64,000 bases of DNA from Anodontia alba. Its lineage: Eukaryota > Mollusca > Bivalvia > Lucinida > Lucinidae. The stretch is from NCBI GenBank assembly GCA_964016985.1, contig OZ024830.1:78257852-78321851 (forward strand). Reading direction: 5' to 3'. The position numbers and the translations under genes are program-made. Below the pieces are notes generated by a model. That model searched no databases, was not told the origin of the DNA, and worked only from the letters and a program-made list of their open reading frames with translations. Below are positions 20,961 to 31,319 of the stretch, one piece after another (positions within the stretch are counted from its first letter, which is position 1; the number at the start of each line of letters is the position of its first letter).

Positions 20961-21007
20961 CTACTTTAAAAGGTGTCTTATTCAGAGCTATGATTAGTGC
21001 TGCATAC

Positions 21008-21197
21008 CTTATTTACCCTTAGTATTTGGACACCTCTTTACCATACTTACCATACTAAAATTTGAACAAGTACAATTTACTACCCAATGCTGTATCTAAA
21101 AATTGCTAGATGAGTGGCAAAGCATGTAGACCCTGTCTCCTCTGGGTCTACATTGTTTGCTTAGGCCTGTCTGTCTAAATACACACAGTAAATACAG
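21008..21197 (+). mobile_element. Family C MITE
   Basis: TTTACCCTTAGTATTTGGAC, CTAAAATTTGAACAAG, core hairpin arms shortened (GGCAAAGCATGTAGACCC / GGGTCTACATTGTTTGC), right end AGGCCTGTCTGTCTAAATAC. Confidence 0.72.
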
Positions 21198-21220
21198 TAT
21201 TCCTTTATTCTTGGTAATTA

Positions 21221-21660
21221 TAGCTCAAGATAAGGTACTTTTTCAACCAAAAAGTACACCACAACCTCTTTATAATACTATTGTTGGGGTCCATAGGATA
21301 AACCCTGTTAAGTTAAACAACCGTGTTATATCCAAACAAAAATGTATAGATTAGATTGAAAAATGACCATTTATGGTCATTTTTCAATATAATCTATATA
21401 TTTTTGGGATCCATCTTTGAACTGTGTTATATCCAAAATCGTGTTATAACGACCCGTGTTATAAAGAGGTTGTAGTGTATTGATATATTTTTTTATTTCA
21501 CCATGAAAACTTACGTTGTGGTACTCATTAGAAGCACCTCACTGGGGTGCTTCTAATGAGTACCCACAACATATGCTTTCATGAAGAAATAAGAAAAATA
21601 TTTTATATTTATCTGTTTTATTCTCCTCTTATGTACATACCCCTCTTATTTATAGAGCTG
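21221..21660 (+). mobile_element. Family D MITE split by family J
   Basis: Ends TAGCTCAAGATAAGGTAC and TCTTATTTATAGAGCTG. D continues across the J insertion: ...AAAAAGTA before and TTGATATATTTTTTTA after. The central arms GTGCTTCTAATGAGTACCC are intact. Confidence 0.82.
21257..21477 (+). mobile_element. Family J element, intact, TA-flanked
   Basis: The ends CACCACAACCTCTTTATAA and TTATAAAGAGGTTGTAGTG are inverted. TA lies at 21255-21256 and 21478-21479, exactly where the D consensus has a single TA. The centre is GAAAAATGACCAT / ATGGTCATTTTTC. TA duplication suggests Tc1/mariner-type mobilisation (inference). Confidence 0.85.
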
Positions 21661-21770
21661 TTGTTATGCCTGCTCTATTCATTTAGAATTTATAGCGGGC
21701 TGGCTGCTATCTTATCATGATTATAGCATAATTGTCTTCCAGAATATAAAAGAATTATGAAGCTGTACCT

Positions 21771-21952
21771 TAGGTCCAGATAAGTGCTATGTTTTAATAT
21801 TTTTCTTTTTTCTCCACAAAAAAACTTATGTTGTGGGTACTCATTAGAAGCGCCATAGCACTTCTAATGAATACCCACAACATAGGTTTTCTTGAAGAAA
21901 TAAGAAAAATATGTTTTGGCTACCCCAGCTTATCTGGAGCTATAGTGCATGA
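21771..21952 (+). mobile_element. Family D MITE
   Basis: Ends TAGGTCCAGATAAGTGC and GCTTATCTGGAGCTAT; arms GTTGTGGGTACTCATTAG / CTAATGAATACCCACAAC. The loop is shortened. Confidence 0.78.
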
Positions 21953-21953
21953 T

Positions 21954-22025
21954 GTGTTTTCATGGAGAAATTTATATAAGAAAAATGTCAGCATTATTTT
22001 GTTGACAAAAAAGTACCTTATGGTA
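21954..22025. mobile_element. Half of a family D MITE
   Basis: Right arm only: ATGTGTTTTCATGGAGAAAT, then AAAAAAGTACCTTATGG. Confidence 0.45.
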
Positions 22026-22120
22026 TCAAAAGCTGTGTAAATTAAGATAGCGTTTAAAGTTAATGAAGCGTGGGTGAAAGAAGATCTTGTATTTAGAGCT
22101 TTAAAGGTAAAAAAGAACCA

Positions 22121-22322
22121 TAGCTCCAGACAAGGTGGTTTTTTTTTTTTTTTATTTCAACCAAAAAGTACTGATATTTTTCTTATGTCACTACAAAAAC
22201 TCATGTTATGGGTACTCATTGAAAGCGCCTTGCCGAGGTGCTTCTAATGAGTACCCACAACATACATTTTTGAGCTGAAGTAAGAAAAATATTTGTCTTA
22301 TATACCCTCATATCTAGAGCTG
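22121..22322 (+). mobile_element. Family D MITE
   Basis: Ends TAGCTCCAGACAAGGTGG and CTCATATCTAGAGCTG. A T(15) run follows the left end; arms and loop are complete. Confidence 0.78.
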
Positions 22323-22360
22323 TGAAAGAACCACGAATTCTGCCTGCCAGCATGAAATAG

Positions 22361-22540
22361 CACTTTGCATGCTGGGTAAAAATTTCAGCAGACGACATTT
22401 TGAAATATTTTTTCTGATTTTTCCTATAACATAGGATTTGACACTTCATACAAATTGTCTCCTGCCTTATCCTATTTTCTAGGGAAAATAAGAAAACTAT
22501 CATCAGTATATCGTCTGCTGAATTTGCCTGTAGCTTGGTA
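22361..22540. mobile_element. Family E hairpin MITE
   Basis: CACTTTGCATGCTGGGTAAA, TTTCAGCAGACGACATTTTG and GTCTGCTGAATTTGCCTG are present; one hairpin arm is shortened (after CATACAAATTGTCTCC). Confidence 0.68.
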
Positions 22541-22780
22541 CGTCACCAGTACATTTGCACAGTTTCATTCCTGTGAATGTGCTAGTCACTTGCAGTCGCA
22601 GATGTACCCATTTTGTTATAGATCAGTGTTTGAGCAGTCTGGCAGATTGCCATGGGTCTACGCTGGTAGTATGTGCAATGCTAGATCATTTTCTGCGTGA
22701 CAAAGTTCAATTAACCTTATTTACTATGTGAGTTTTAGCATGTACTTAAAATTGGAAAATCTTCAGTTCAATAATATAAA
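22541..22780. other. No recognised feature
   Basis: Unique-looking sequence between E and A elements. Confidence 0.35.
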
Positions 22781-22986
22781 CCCTTGTCCTGCTGAATCCG
22801 GATATACCCTGCCTTTGAAAACAGTGTAGATCCAGATCATTTGGCTTCTGAAGAAGCCAACTGATCTGGATCTGCACTGTTTGCCATCAAGTATGCGTAT
22901 TTTTATCAACAATCTGGATCAAGTTATCTGATTGGCTGAAAATTAGAAATGGGCATGGCATCTTAATTTATTCAGCAAGAAAAGGG
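22781..22986 (-). mobile_element. Family A hairpin MITE
   Basis: CCCTTGTCCTGCTGAATCC to TTCAGCAAGAAAAGGG. The right TTAA is at 22987-22990 while the left site is now TAAA. The core hairpin is intact. Confidence 0.84.
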
Positions 22987-23217
22987 TTAATACACTGATG
23001 TGCTTTGGAATTTTTAGCTCACCTGAGTGCCGGGTATAATAGTGCAGCCTGTAGTGAATCTGACTACAGATCGGGGGGTTATGTTTGAACCCCACCTCAG
23101 CCACATAACTTATATGGAGATTGATCATGAAACAATTTCTACGGCCATTCTTCCCCTCCCGCTGATTCAAGAAGGGCAGTTATCAGTTACTGACGAAAGT
23201 ATGTGCAAGTACAAGTA

Positions 23218-23698
23218 CAGTCAAACCTGTCCAAAAGGCCACATGTATTAAGCAGTCACCTGTTTTAAAAGGCCACTATTTCAGAGCCCATTAAAGACAA
23301 AGTAGTGGAAATCTACCTGTATTAAGCAAGCACCTGTCTCAAGCCTCCAGTTTTTGGCTAGGGGGTGGTTGGGTGTGGCGAAGGTGGCTGGTATCTTATG
23401 TCACCGGGGCATCCTACTGATATTGGCTTCCAGTTGGGCAAGGCCTGCTATCCATGTAGGAGGTTAGAGTAGAGGGGAATGTTTTTATTTCTTCTGTTTC
23501 TTCACTTTCATTCCTGTTCCTCTTTCTTCTCTGTCCCTCTCTTTCATCTCCTCTACTATCTCTTCTATCTCTTTTCTCCCTTTCTCTGGGAGACGATACA
23601 AAATGACCCAAAAGGTTTGACGTGTTGTTAAACCCCAACACAATCAATCAATCCAGTTTTTGGCTTTCCTATAGGTGTGCTTAACACAGGTTTGACTG
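23218..23698 (+). mobile_element. Family G element split by S3
   Basis: CAGTCAAACCTGTCC ... ACACAGGTTTGACTG with TA at 23216-23217 and 23699-23700. Internal AAGCAAGCACCTGT is shared with 27209-27385. An S3 SINE sits at 23360-23651. Confidence 0.86.
23360..23651 (+). mobile_element. S3 SINE-like element with 14-bp duplication
   Basis: GGGGGTGGTTGGGTGTGGCG to CAACACAATCAATCAA. A perfect duplication TCCAGTTTTTGGCT lies at 23346-23359 and 23652-23665. This establishes S3 as a retroposed unit of about 290 bp. Confidence 0.9.
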
Positions 23699-23729
23699 TA
23701 CTGGTTAACGGCTTAGAGGAGTAGGTTAA

Positions 23730-23909
23730 CCCTTGTCCTGCTGAATAAATTAAGATGCCATGCCCACTTCCAATTTATGGCCAATCAGATTACTTGATCT
23801 AGGTTGTTAAGATAAATTCACATACTTAATGTCAAACAGTGTAGATCCAGATCCAACTGATCTGGATTTGCACTGTTTGCAAAGGCAGGGTATATCCAGC
23901 AAGACAAGG
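23730..23909 (+). mobile_element. Family A hairpin MITE, shortened core
   Basis: TTAA at 23726-23729 and 23910-23913. The hairpin loop region is trimmed (CAGATCCAACTGATCTGG), and the right end lacks GGGTT. Confidence 0.82.
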
Positions 23910-24104
23910 GTTAACATGACAGGACATGGCACTTATGAGATGACTTAACTAAAACAAAATCAAAAGCTTTCCTGAGTGAAGCTAATGTATAGAATCATGA
24001 AAAATAGAGAAACACAGAAAAAAAAATACATAACTTAAAAAACATAGAATTGCCTTCGAGGAACAATGAGCTTTTATTTAGCACTAAACAGACATGATTT
24101 ACCG

Positions 24105-24324
24105 GTCCCAATAGCCTAGTGGATAGGAGAGTTGACTCTTAACCCATTAAGTTTCTCACAGCTGTGGTTGAGCCTCGCTCAGGTCACATGTGGGTAAGCC
24201 AAGTTCTGCTTACAAATGGTTAGGTGGTTTTTCCCTGGGTTCACCGGTTTTTGCCCACCTTTGATGAACGATCGGCTCGATATAAGTGAAATATTCTTGA
24301 AAGAGCCATAAAACCTAAAAAAAT
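24105..24324 (+). mobile_element. S5 tRNA-derived SINE
   Basis: Head AATAGCCTAGTGGATAGG (A box) and GTGGTTGAGCCTCGC (B box region), body with TTTTTCCCTGGGTTCACC and CGATCGGCTCGATATAAG, tail CCATAAAACCTAAAAAAA. A perfect 10-bp duplication TGATTTACCG lies at 24095-24104 and 24325-24334. Confidence 0.88.
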
Positions 24325-24334
24325 TGATTTACCG

Positions 24335-24799
24335 CCATATTGATACCTTAGTACTCAAGTGAGTGATTCAGGCGCACTCAGCCCTCTTATTGAAATTTAC
24401 TAAATGTAATGGTTTATGTGTGCTCTTTATAAATGATATAGTAGTCACATCAGGAATACTTATTTCATTTTGTTCAAACTTCATTTTAGTTAAACTACAT
24501 TAAGAATATTCATGAACAAGGTGAGATTATTTTGTTTATTTTTTGAGGGGAAGGGTGGGGATGGGGGATTGGAGTGGGTGTCATTATTAGTGAGTACTGT
24601 GTTTACACAAAGTATTTGGAGAGAATTTAAGTGTAGACCAGGATGCCACGGAATGTGCTTCAGATCAGGTTCTATATTGTTTGCCATGCATCTAGGACTT
24701 TTTTAGATGCCTAACAGGTAGTACAGAGATATTGTTCATTTCAGGACAAGTATGGTATAGAGCTTTAAAAATGTCTGAGGGTAAATATATTACTTTTAT
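24335..24799. other. No gene; one half hairpin core
   Basis: AGATCAGGTTCTATATTGTT at 24662-24681 resembles half of a core hairpin. Otherwise unremarkable. Confidence 0.4.
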
Positions 24800-25320
24800 G
24801 TTGCAGTGAGAGGAATACAGGTATTGTTACATTATAGTATGAATAAGTTCAGGGTCTTGTATTGCAGTATGAGGAATGTAGTACAATGTACTATTACATT
24901 TTAGTATGCAGTAGATCTCTTGTATTGCAGCATGAGGAATGTTGGTATTATTACATTATAGTATAAAGAAGAAGAATACTCTTGTATTGCAGTAAGAGGA
25001 ATTTGAGAACTGTTAAATTATAGTATGAGGGAGGCATGCACTCTCGTATTGCAGTAAGATGAATGCAAGTACTGTTGCATTACAGTACGAGAAGGGCAAG
25101 TACTTTTGTATTACAGTAAGACGAATTGAGTACTGTTGCATTACAGTATGAAAAAGGCAAGTACTCTTGTATTACAGAAAGATGAATGTGAGTATTGTTG
25201 CATTACAGTATGAGGAAGGCAAATACTCTTGTATTGCAGTAATATGAATGCAAGTACTGTTACATTAGAGTATGAGGAAGGCAAGTACTCTTGTATTGCA
25301 GTAAAATTGATGGGAGTTTT
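24800..25320 (+). repeat. Tandem array, about 61-bp units (8+)
   Basis: Each unit starts TTGCAGTAAGATGAATGC and contains TACTGTTGCATTACAG and AAGGCAAGTACTCTTGTA. Eight units of 61-63 bp plus a partial unit diverge gradually toward the left. Confidence 0.9.
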
Positions 25321-25345
25321 TTTGTACTTTTTTACTACTCCTTAA

Positions 25346-25557
25346 CCCTTTCCTGCTGAACCCGGATATACCCTACCTTTGCAAACAGTGTAGATCCAGA
25401 TCAGTTAGCTTCTGAAGAAGCCAACTGATCTGGATCTGCACTGTTTGCCATTAAGTATGTGAATTTATATCAACAATCTGGATCAAGTAATTTGATTGGC
25501 TGAAAATTTGAGGTGGGCATGGCATGTACATTGTAAATTTATTCAGCAGGACAAGGG
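25346..25557 (-). mobile_element. Family A hairpin MITE
   Basis: TTAA at 25342-25345 and 25558-25561, end CCCTTTCCTGCTGAACCC, intact core hairpin. It sits directly after the 61-bp array, from which it is separated by a T-rich spacer. Confidence 0.86.
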
Positions 25558-25561
25558 TTAA

Positions 25562-26083
25562 CAAGTCCTCTGTCTAAAGCATGCAACACATTTCAGGAAC
25601 TTCTCTTGTATACTCTACTTAATGTAGTAAAACACCAGAAACGGTCAAAATGCATATATATGTATGTGCACATTACACATTTTAAACTAGCACAGTGAAG
25701 TTTCAGTGAATTCTCTATACAGTGCTCTATAGACAGAGCCTTGAACATGCCACTTGAGTATGTTTACTGAGTCTGCAGAAATTATAACTTTGGTTGTATT
25801 CAAACAGATTAAAATATAATTGAATCCCTGATTTCATTTGTTGCATGAGATCCTTGCTTTCAACAGTCTCTTTTTCAGAGCCTCTTTCTTCAAATGATGT
25901 ATAAGCATAATTTTGTAACTAAAAGTGAACAAAAAATCTCTTATTTGTTTGGTAAGAATGAAAATCTTCTGTTATAGATTTTTGTCCAATTTTAATCAGT
26001 TCAGAATATTGCCTCCGATCATCAATCAATTGTTGATGAATGAACGATTTTCGATTATAATCAATCATCGGAACAAACTAACT
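25562..26083. other. No recognised gene
   Basis: AT-rich; around 26015-26060 ATCAATCAATTG, CGATTTTCGATTATAATC and ATCAATCATCGG form imperfect palindromes. Confidence 0.4.
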
Positions 26084-26523
26084 GTTACATTATAGTATGA
26101 GGAAGGAGAGCACTCCTGTATTGCAGTAGGAGGAATGTGGTACTGTTATGAGGAAGGAGAGCACTCTTGTATTGTAGTATGAGGAATGTGGTACAGTTAT
26201 ATTTTGAGGAAGGAGAGCACTTGTATTGTAGTATGAGGAATGTGGTAGCATTATATTATGAGGAAGGAGAGCACTCTTGTATTGTAGTATGAGGAATGTG
26301 GTGCCGTTATATTTAGAGGAAGGAGAGCACTTGTATTGCAGTATGAGGAATGTGGTAGCATTATATTATGAGGAAGGAGAGCACTCTTGTATTGCAGTAT
26401 GAGGAATATGGTACTGTTACATAATAGTTTGAGGAAGGAAAGCTCTTGTGTATTGCAGTATGAAGAATGTGGTACTGTTACATTACAATATGAAGGATTG
26501 TACTGCAGTATGAGGAAAGTGGT
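26084..26523 (+). repeat. Second tandem array related to 24800-25320
   Basis: Eight units of 48-61 bp, e.g. TTGTAGTATGAGGAATGTGG followed by GAGGAAGGAGAGCACTCTTG. They share TTGCAGTATGAGGAA with the first array but have their own consensus (GAGAGCAC for GCAAGTAC), and lengths vary by small deletions. Confidence 0.9.
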
Positions 26524-26643
26524 AAACAAACAAAAAATGTATTAATCATTGCAGCTTAACAAAGAAATATTGGTGCTTTATAGTTTGTGATAATGTTTAA
26601 AACATTATTAATACAAGATCAAGTTTTTTCATGTAAATACCAT

Positions 26644-26784
26644 TTTCTGGCAAAAGAATGTGCACAATACTGGTTAACCGCTTAGAGGACTAAGCCTGCT
26701 CAGTAAACCTGTGGTTAGGTGAACTGACCACGCTCTACATGACCCCATTGGGTTGACTGGGCCGTAAAACCTCAACACAAACAT
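26644..26784 (+). mobile_element. S1 SINE 3' fragment
   Basis: Starts TTCTGGCAAAAGAATGTGC and ends AACCTCAACACAAAC; about 140 bp of the 3' half only. Confidence 0.82.
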
Positions 26785-27206
26785 TGAAATACCAAGGTCT
26801 TGAATGATTATTTAATGATTGTATTAAAATAGCCAGTAAGGCCAAAAGGTCCCGCATATATGATTTTTTTTCAGTGTTAAGTTTTTTTCTGACCCACGAA
26901 AATACGAGACACTGGATTTTACTTGCTTATCTGAGAATCATTTCTAACCAAATTGCAATCTAGACACAAACATATGGCATTCTTACTTACTTGCAAAGCA
27001 AATTGGTAAATTATGATCTGTTTATGTTGTTTGAGACTTTAAACTTGCAGATACAAATGTTGATAGATTTTAGATACTTCCGGTAGCCATTTTGTTAAGC
27101 CAAACAAATCCAAATGTCCAAGAATGTACCTTACCGGAAAATAAAAAGAAAAATAAAAAGCCGCCCACACGCATCTGTTTTTTGAAAAAAGTGTCTGAGA
27201 ATCTAA
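26785..27206. other. No recognised feature
   Basis: AT-rich sequence; nothing recognised. Confidence 0.4.
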
Positions 27207-27208
27207 TA

Positions 27209-27385
27209 CAGTCAAACCTGTCCTAAAGGCCACCTGTATTAAGCAATTGCCTGCCTTTAAAGGCCACTATATGAGATCCCATTAAAGGCAAAGAAGTGAA
27301 AATCTACCTGTATTAAGCAAGCACCTGTTTTAAGCAACCAATTTTTGGCTGTCCCATAGGTGCTTGCTTAACACAGGTTTGACTG
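27209..27385 (+). mobile_element. Family G element, intact
   Basis: 177 bp between TA at 27207-27208 and 27386-27387. Ends CAGTCAAACCTGTCC and ACAGGTTTGACTG; internal GGCCACCTGTATTAAGCA and TTGCTTAACACAGG are also inverted. Confidence 0.86.
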
Positions 27386-27625
27386 TAACCTTTTTTTTTT
27401 GGCCTAACTGCCTCTATTTTTTATGTACCAGCTTAAGCAAGCAAGTGGGATATAGACATCTGATTTTCCATTTATCTATTTGTCTGTCTGTTTGTTCTGA
27501 TGCCAACATTAATGACTACCCAAACATTCAAATCTATTTCTGAACAAGTATTACACACCTACATCAGCATACACTATCCTATCAAGGACTCAAACAATGA
27601 TTCATTTTATGATCATGACCTATTT

Positions 27626-28400
27626 TTATTATGCCCCATCACAAAAAGTGGTGAGGGTATTATGTTATACCGTCCGAAATTTTGAGTGCCTGTCCGTCCG
27701 CCAGCATTTCGATCATTTGTGTCCGCTCCATAACTCTGAAACCATCAGAGATATTTTCACCAAACTTCACACAAATGTAAAGCACTATGAGACGATGTGC
27801 AGAACATATGAACCATAACTGTGGTTTGACTACTTTTGGAGTTATTGCCCTTTGAACATTGAACTTAGCCATTTCTGCCATGTACTCGTGTCCACTTTGT
27901 AAGTTGAAATATGTTCCAGATATTTTGATGAAACTTCTCACAGTTGTAAAGCACCATGAGACAACATGCAAAACACAAAAACTATAACTCTGGTTAGCCT
28001 ACTTTTGGAGCTATGGTCCTTTTAACTTTGAAAATAGTGTTTTCTGTAATATACATGTATTTGTGTCCACTCTGTAATTTGAAAACTGTTCCGAGATATT
28101 TTCCTGAAACTTTATGCAAATGTATACCACCATGATACAGTTTGCTAAACCCAAGAACCATAACCCTGACTTACCTGCTTTTGGAGTTACCGCATTTGTC
28201 AATGTGTCAATAGTGATCCAAATCATATATGTGTACCCTTTCTATAACTTGAAAATGGCTACAGAGATTTCCTTGAAGCCTTGCAAAAATGTAATGGGAT
28301 ATAACATGTAGGACACATTATATTTTTGACAGAGTTATGGCACTTGCTTTGTATAAGTGCAGTGGTGGTGCATGGTGCAGTGCTTGCAGCGCTTTTATTC
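27626..28400 (+). mobile_element. HINE-like element with about 170-bp units
   Basis: The left end has a hairpin TATGCCCCATCAC ... GTGGTGAGGGTAT, then CCGTCCG-rich text. About four units follow (GATATTTTCACCAAACTTC, GTAAAGCACTATGAGAC, CTTTTGGAGTTATTGCCC) near 27750, 27917, 28094 and 28262. The right limit is approximate. Confidence 0.6.
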
Positions 28401-28457
28401 ATGGTCTAGCCAGCATTTAGCTCCATTTAGTAGAAGAACCTCGGATGATGAGATGGA

Positions 28458-28690
28458 TTGATTTGATTTTTATCCCCCAAATTAAAAAAAAAAAAAAAAA
28501 AAAAGCGATGGGGATATTGTGAATGCCATCCATCCATCCATCTGTCAGTCCCTCTGTCAGCTATCTCCTCCTAAACCACTGGATGGAATTTAATCAAACT
28601 TGCTCCATGGCTTCCCTGTGTGGTAAAGGTGTTGGAAAGCAACATTAGCATGGAGGCGGGGATTTTGCAAAGCTGTGCCATCTACTGCAC
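28458..28690 (+). mobile_element. Start of another array-type element
   Basis: TTTGATTTTTATCCCCC, an A-run of about 22, then GCGATGGGGATATTG and four CATC steps. It resembles the left ends of HINE-like elements and may be continued by the array at 29090-30045, with family C and A sequences in between. Confidence 0.45.
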
Positions 28691-28694
28691 TATG

Positions 28695-28805
28695 TAGTTG
28701 TGACCTTCTGTTCAGGGTCTGCATTGTTTGCCACTCATCCAGCAGTTTTGGACTTCATCAGCAAGTAGTAAAATGGACTTGTCCAAATTCTAGAAGTAGA
28801 ATGGT
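28695..28805 (-). mobile_element. Family C fragment
   Basis: GTTCAGGGTCTGCATTGTTT, GCCACTCATCCAGCAGTTTT, CAGCAAGTAGTAAAATGGAC; one half of a C element reversed. Confidence 0.6.
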
Positions 28806-28813
28806 AATGTTAA

Positions 28814-29020
28814 CCCTTGTCATGCTGAATAAATTAAGAAGTCACACCCACATCTAATTGTCAGCCAGTCAGATTACTTCATCCAGGTTGTTGATATAAA
28901 TTCAGCTACTGAATGACAAACAGTGCAGAGCCAGATCAGTTGGCTTCTGAAGAAGCCAACTGATCTGGATCTACACTGTTTGCAAAGACAGGGCATATCC
29001 GAGTTCAGGAGGACCTATGG
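28814..29020 (+). mobile_element. Family A hairpin MITE
   Basis: TTAA at 28810-28813; left end CCCTTGTCATGCTGAATAAA; core intact. The right end has decayed (GTTCAGGAGGACCTATGGG). Confidence 0.8.
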
Positions 29021-29089
29021 GATAAGGCAGGAGGGAGGGAGGGAGGAAGACATAGTACTGGATATAATTTTGGATGAACATCCATAGCT

Positions 29090-30045
29090 GCTATCTGTAT
29101 ACCAAATATAAATGGTATGATTTGAAAAGTAGTTGAGTAAATAGAAGATGTTAAGAACTTTGAGGTAAAACTTTAACATAAAATCTCTTAGTCCATGATC
29201 TTGACCTGCAGGTTTTTAGGGCAGGGATAGTGCTGAATAAAATTTTAGAGCAATATCTAGAATCATGCTAAATAGAAAGTATTTAGAAATTAAGAGATCT
29301 TAAAAACTTTGACACAAAACTTTAACATAAATTTCTAAGTCTGTGACCTTGACCTTTAGGTCATAAGCAGGGGTTGGAATGGTGCTGAATAAAATTTGGA
29401 TCAATATCTATAACCATGCCAAATATAAAGTAACTCCATGGAAGGATTTAGACAGTAAGAGATCTTAAAAACTTTGATGCAAAACTTTAACATAAATTTC
29501 TAAGTCTGTGACCTTGACTTCCAGGTCATAAGCAGGGATGGAGATAGTGCCAAATAAAATTTTGGATCAATATCTACCATGATGCCAAATATAAAGTAAA
29601 TCCACACAAGGATTTAGAAATTAAGAGATCTTAAAAACTTTAATGCAAATCTTTAACATAAATTTCTAAGTCGTTTGACCTTGACCTTCAGGTTTGAAGC
29701 AGGGGTGGGGGTAGTGCCAAATAAAATTTGGACCAATATCTATTATCATACCAAATATACAATAAATCCATGCAAGGATTTAGAAATTAAGAGATCTTAG
29801 AAACTGGCGCAAACTTTAACATAAAATTTCTAAGTCCGTGACCTTGATCTATAGGTCATGAGCATGGGTGTAGATAGGGCTCAATAAAATTTTGGACCAA
29901 CATCTATTATTATACCAAATATAAATTAAAACCATCAGAAAAATTTGACGTAAAAGTTCAGTATGTTAATGCCGACGACGCCACCAATGCCAACGCCGGG
30001 TGTGTGCAATAGCTCTTCCTGTACTTTCGTACAGGCGAGCTAAAA
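29090..30045 (+). repeat. Tandem array of about 158-bp units
   Basis: Five to six units carry TAAGTCTGTGACCTTGACC, AGTGCTGAATAAAATTTTGG and TTAAGAGATCTTAAAAACTT. The array ends with CCGACGACGCCACC and a hairpin CCTGTACTTTCGTACAGG followed by CGAGCTAAAAA, again an array plus 3' hairpin layout. Confidence 0.8.
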
Positions 30046-30059
30046 ATTGCAGTGTTGGC

Positions 30060-30197
30060 ATAAGAATGTGCCCAATACTGGTTAACAGTTTAGAGGACTA
30101 AGCCTGACCAGTAAAAGTGTTCTTAGGTACACTGACCATGCTTGACATGATCCCATTGGGTTGACTGGGCCATATAACCTCAATATGTACAAACAAA
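30060..30197 (+). mobile_element. S1 SINE 3' fragment
   Basis: ATAAGAATGTGCCCAATACT to ACCTCAATATGTACAAAC; diverged. Confidence 0.78.
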
Positions 30198-30198
30198 C

Positions 30199-30260
30199 TC
30201 ATCTGGGTCTATACTGTTTGCTCAGGCCTGTCTGTCTGAATACATGCTGTAAATATGGTA
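30199..30260 (+). mobile_element. Family C right-end fragment
   Basis: CATCTGGGTCTATACTGTTT, GCTCAGGCCTGTCTGTCTG and AATACATG: only the right third is present. Confidence 0.55.
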
Positions 30261-30363
30261 CATTTTTTCTTTAATCCTATAAAATGCTTTGGAGGTAGAT
30301 TCTGATTTTTATCTTTTTGTGAAAGGCTATAAATAAAAGAAGTATGTTTTTTTTTGTTACCAT

Positions 30364-30745
30364 AGTTACCCTAAATATGAGGACACTACCTCCTTAATGC
30401 TTAGCATGCTGGGTAAAAATTGCAGCAGACGAGGTTTTGAAATATTTTTTTATGTTTCAAGAAAATAGACTTTGACATTTCGTGCAAGTTATCTCTTTAA
30501 GAGACAATCTGTATGAAATGTTGAGGCCTATTTTCTGGGGAAAAATCAGGAAAATATTATCAATTTGTCATGTGCTGAATTTTCTCAGAAAGTGGTAGAG
30601 GTTAACATACATGTTCCAGAATTTAATGGACTTCATGTTACTATCTGTTGATAACTTGGTGTGTCTAAAAACAGCTGCCATATCTGATCAGGGCCTACAC
30701 TGTTTGCTTCGGTCTGACTGTCAGTCCTAATACTTAGGGTAAATA
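30364..30745 (+). mobile_element. Family C MITE split by an E element
   Basis: TTACCCTAAATATGAGGACA and the right end CCTAATACTTAGGGTAAA bracket it. C text breaks after ACACTACCTCC at the TTAA and resumes with CATACATGTTCC. Confidence 0.76.
30398..30601. mobile_element. Family E MITE with TTAA duplication
   Basis: 204 bp between TTAA at 30394-30397 and 30602-30605. TAGCATGCTGGGTAAAAATT, GCAGCAGACGAGG, inner arms CATTTCGTGCAAG / CTGTATGAAATG, and right TTCTCAGAAAGTGGTAGAGG. Confidence 0.8.
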
Positions 30746-30854
30746 AAATAATCATTTTTATTGTAATTTTTGCAAAATTATCAGTAATCTGTAACTGTTG
30801 AAATTCCAGTGGAACAGAGTGGGTGTTATATTGACGGAAGAGCTTTTTGATTTC

Positions 30855-31047
30855 TGTGGAAATTATGCAGAATTTTATCAGACAACATTCTAAAATTCTA
30901 AAAAAAAATCCAGAAAATAAGACTTCACATTTCATGTGAATCGTATGATGGCCGGACATTTCACATGAAATGATGTCGTGTTTTCAGTGGAAAATAATAA
31001 TAAAAAAATTTAGAATGCTATTTGCTACAGTTTTGCTTAGCGCATTA
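30855..31047. mobile_element. Family E variant (E') MITE
   Basis: Arms AAGACTTCACATTTCATGTG / CACATGAAATGATGTCGTG, outer GATAACATTC-type motifs, right end GCGCATTAAGG before TTAA at 31048-31051. The central sequence ATTTCATGTGAA distinguishes E' from E. Confidence 0.62.
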
Positions 31048-31204
31048 AGGTTAATAACAACTGATTGTATGAAGGATATTGTCTGACATTGGTGGTAGTG
31101 GGTGTTAAGAAGTCTGAAGGTTAAGACAATCTGTCTGAAGGTCAGAGAAGAACCAGATAGTAGGTAATGCTTAAAAAAAACTCCAGATAAGGCACTTTTT
31201 TTTT

Positions 31205-31315
31205 CTTACCCAGAAATTTTGAGGCTAGACAGACAGTTCACATGTCAAGCCTTATTTTCTCCGAAAAAAAAAAAAAAAAATCAGAATGTCATCTGCTGCA
31301 GTTGTGGTCGATGCT
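31205..31315. mobile_element. Family E' fragment next to a D left end
   Basis: CTCCAGATAAGGCACTTTTT (D left end, from 31181) runs into CAGTTCACATGTCAAGCC and AGAATGTCATCTGCTGCAG of E'. Confidence 0.5.
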
Positions 31316-31319
31316 TTAA

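Larger units (their letters stand above)
23028..23725 (+). mobile_element. S1 SINE split by a G element
   Basis: S1 body at 23028-23217 (TATGTTTGAACCCC B box region, GATTCAAGAAGGGCAGTTAT) resumes at 23701 with CTGGTTAACGGCTTAGAGG, exactly the next S1 bases. The 3' end is cut near the A element at 23730. Confidence 0.82.

Noticed and set aside
20681..21022. 113-codon frame
   Set aside because: Entirely within a family N hairpin element.
26251..26529. 92-codon frame with SSYCNT repeats
   Set aside because: Translation of the 61-bp tandem array.
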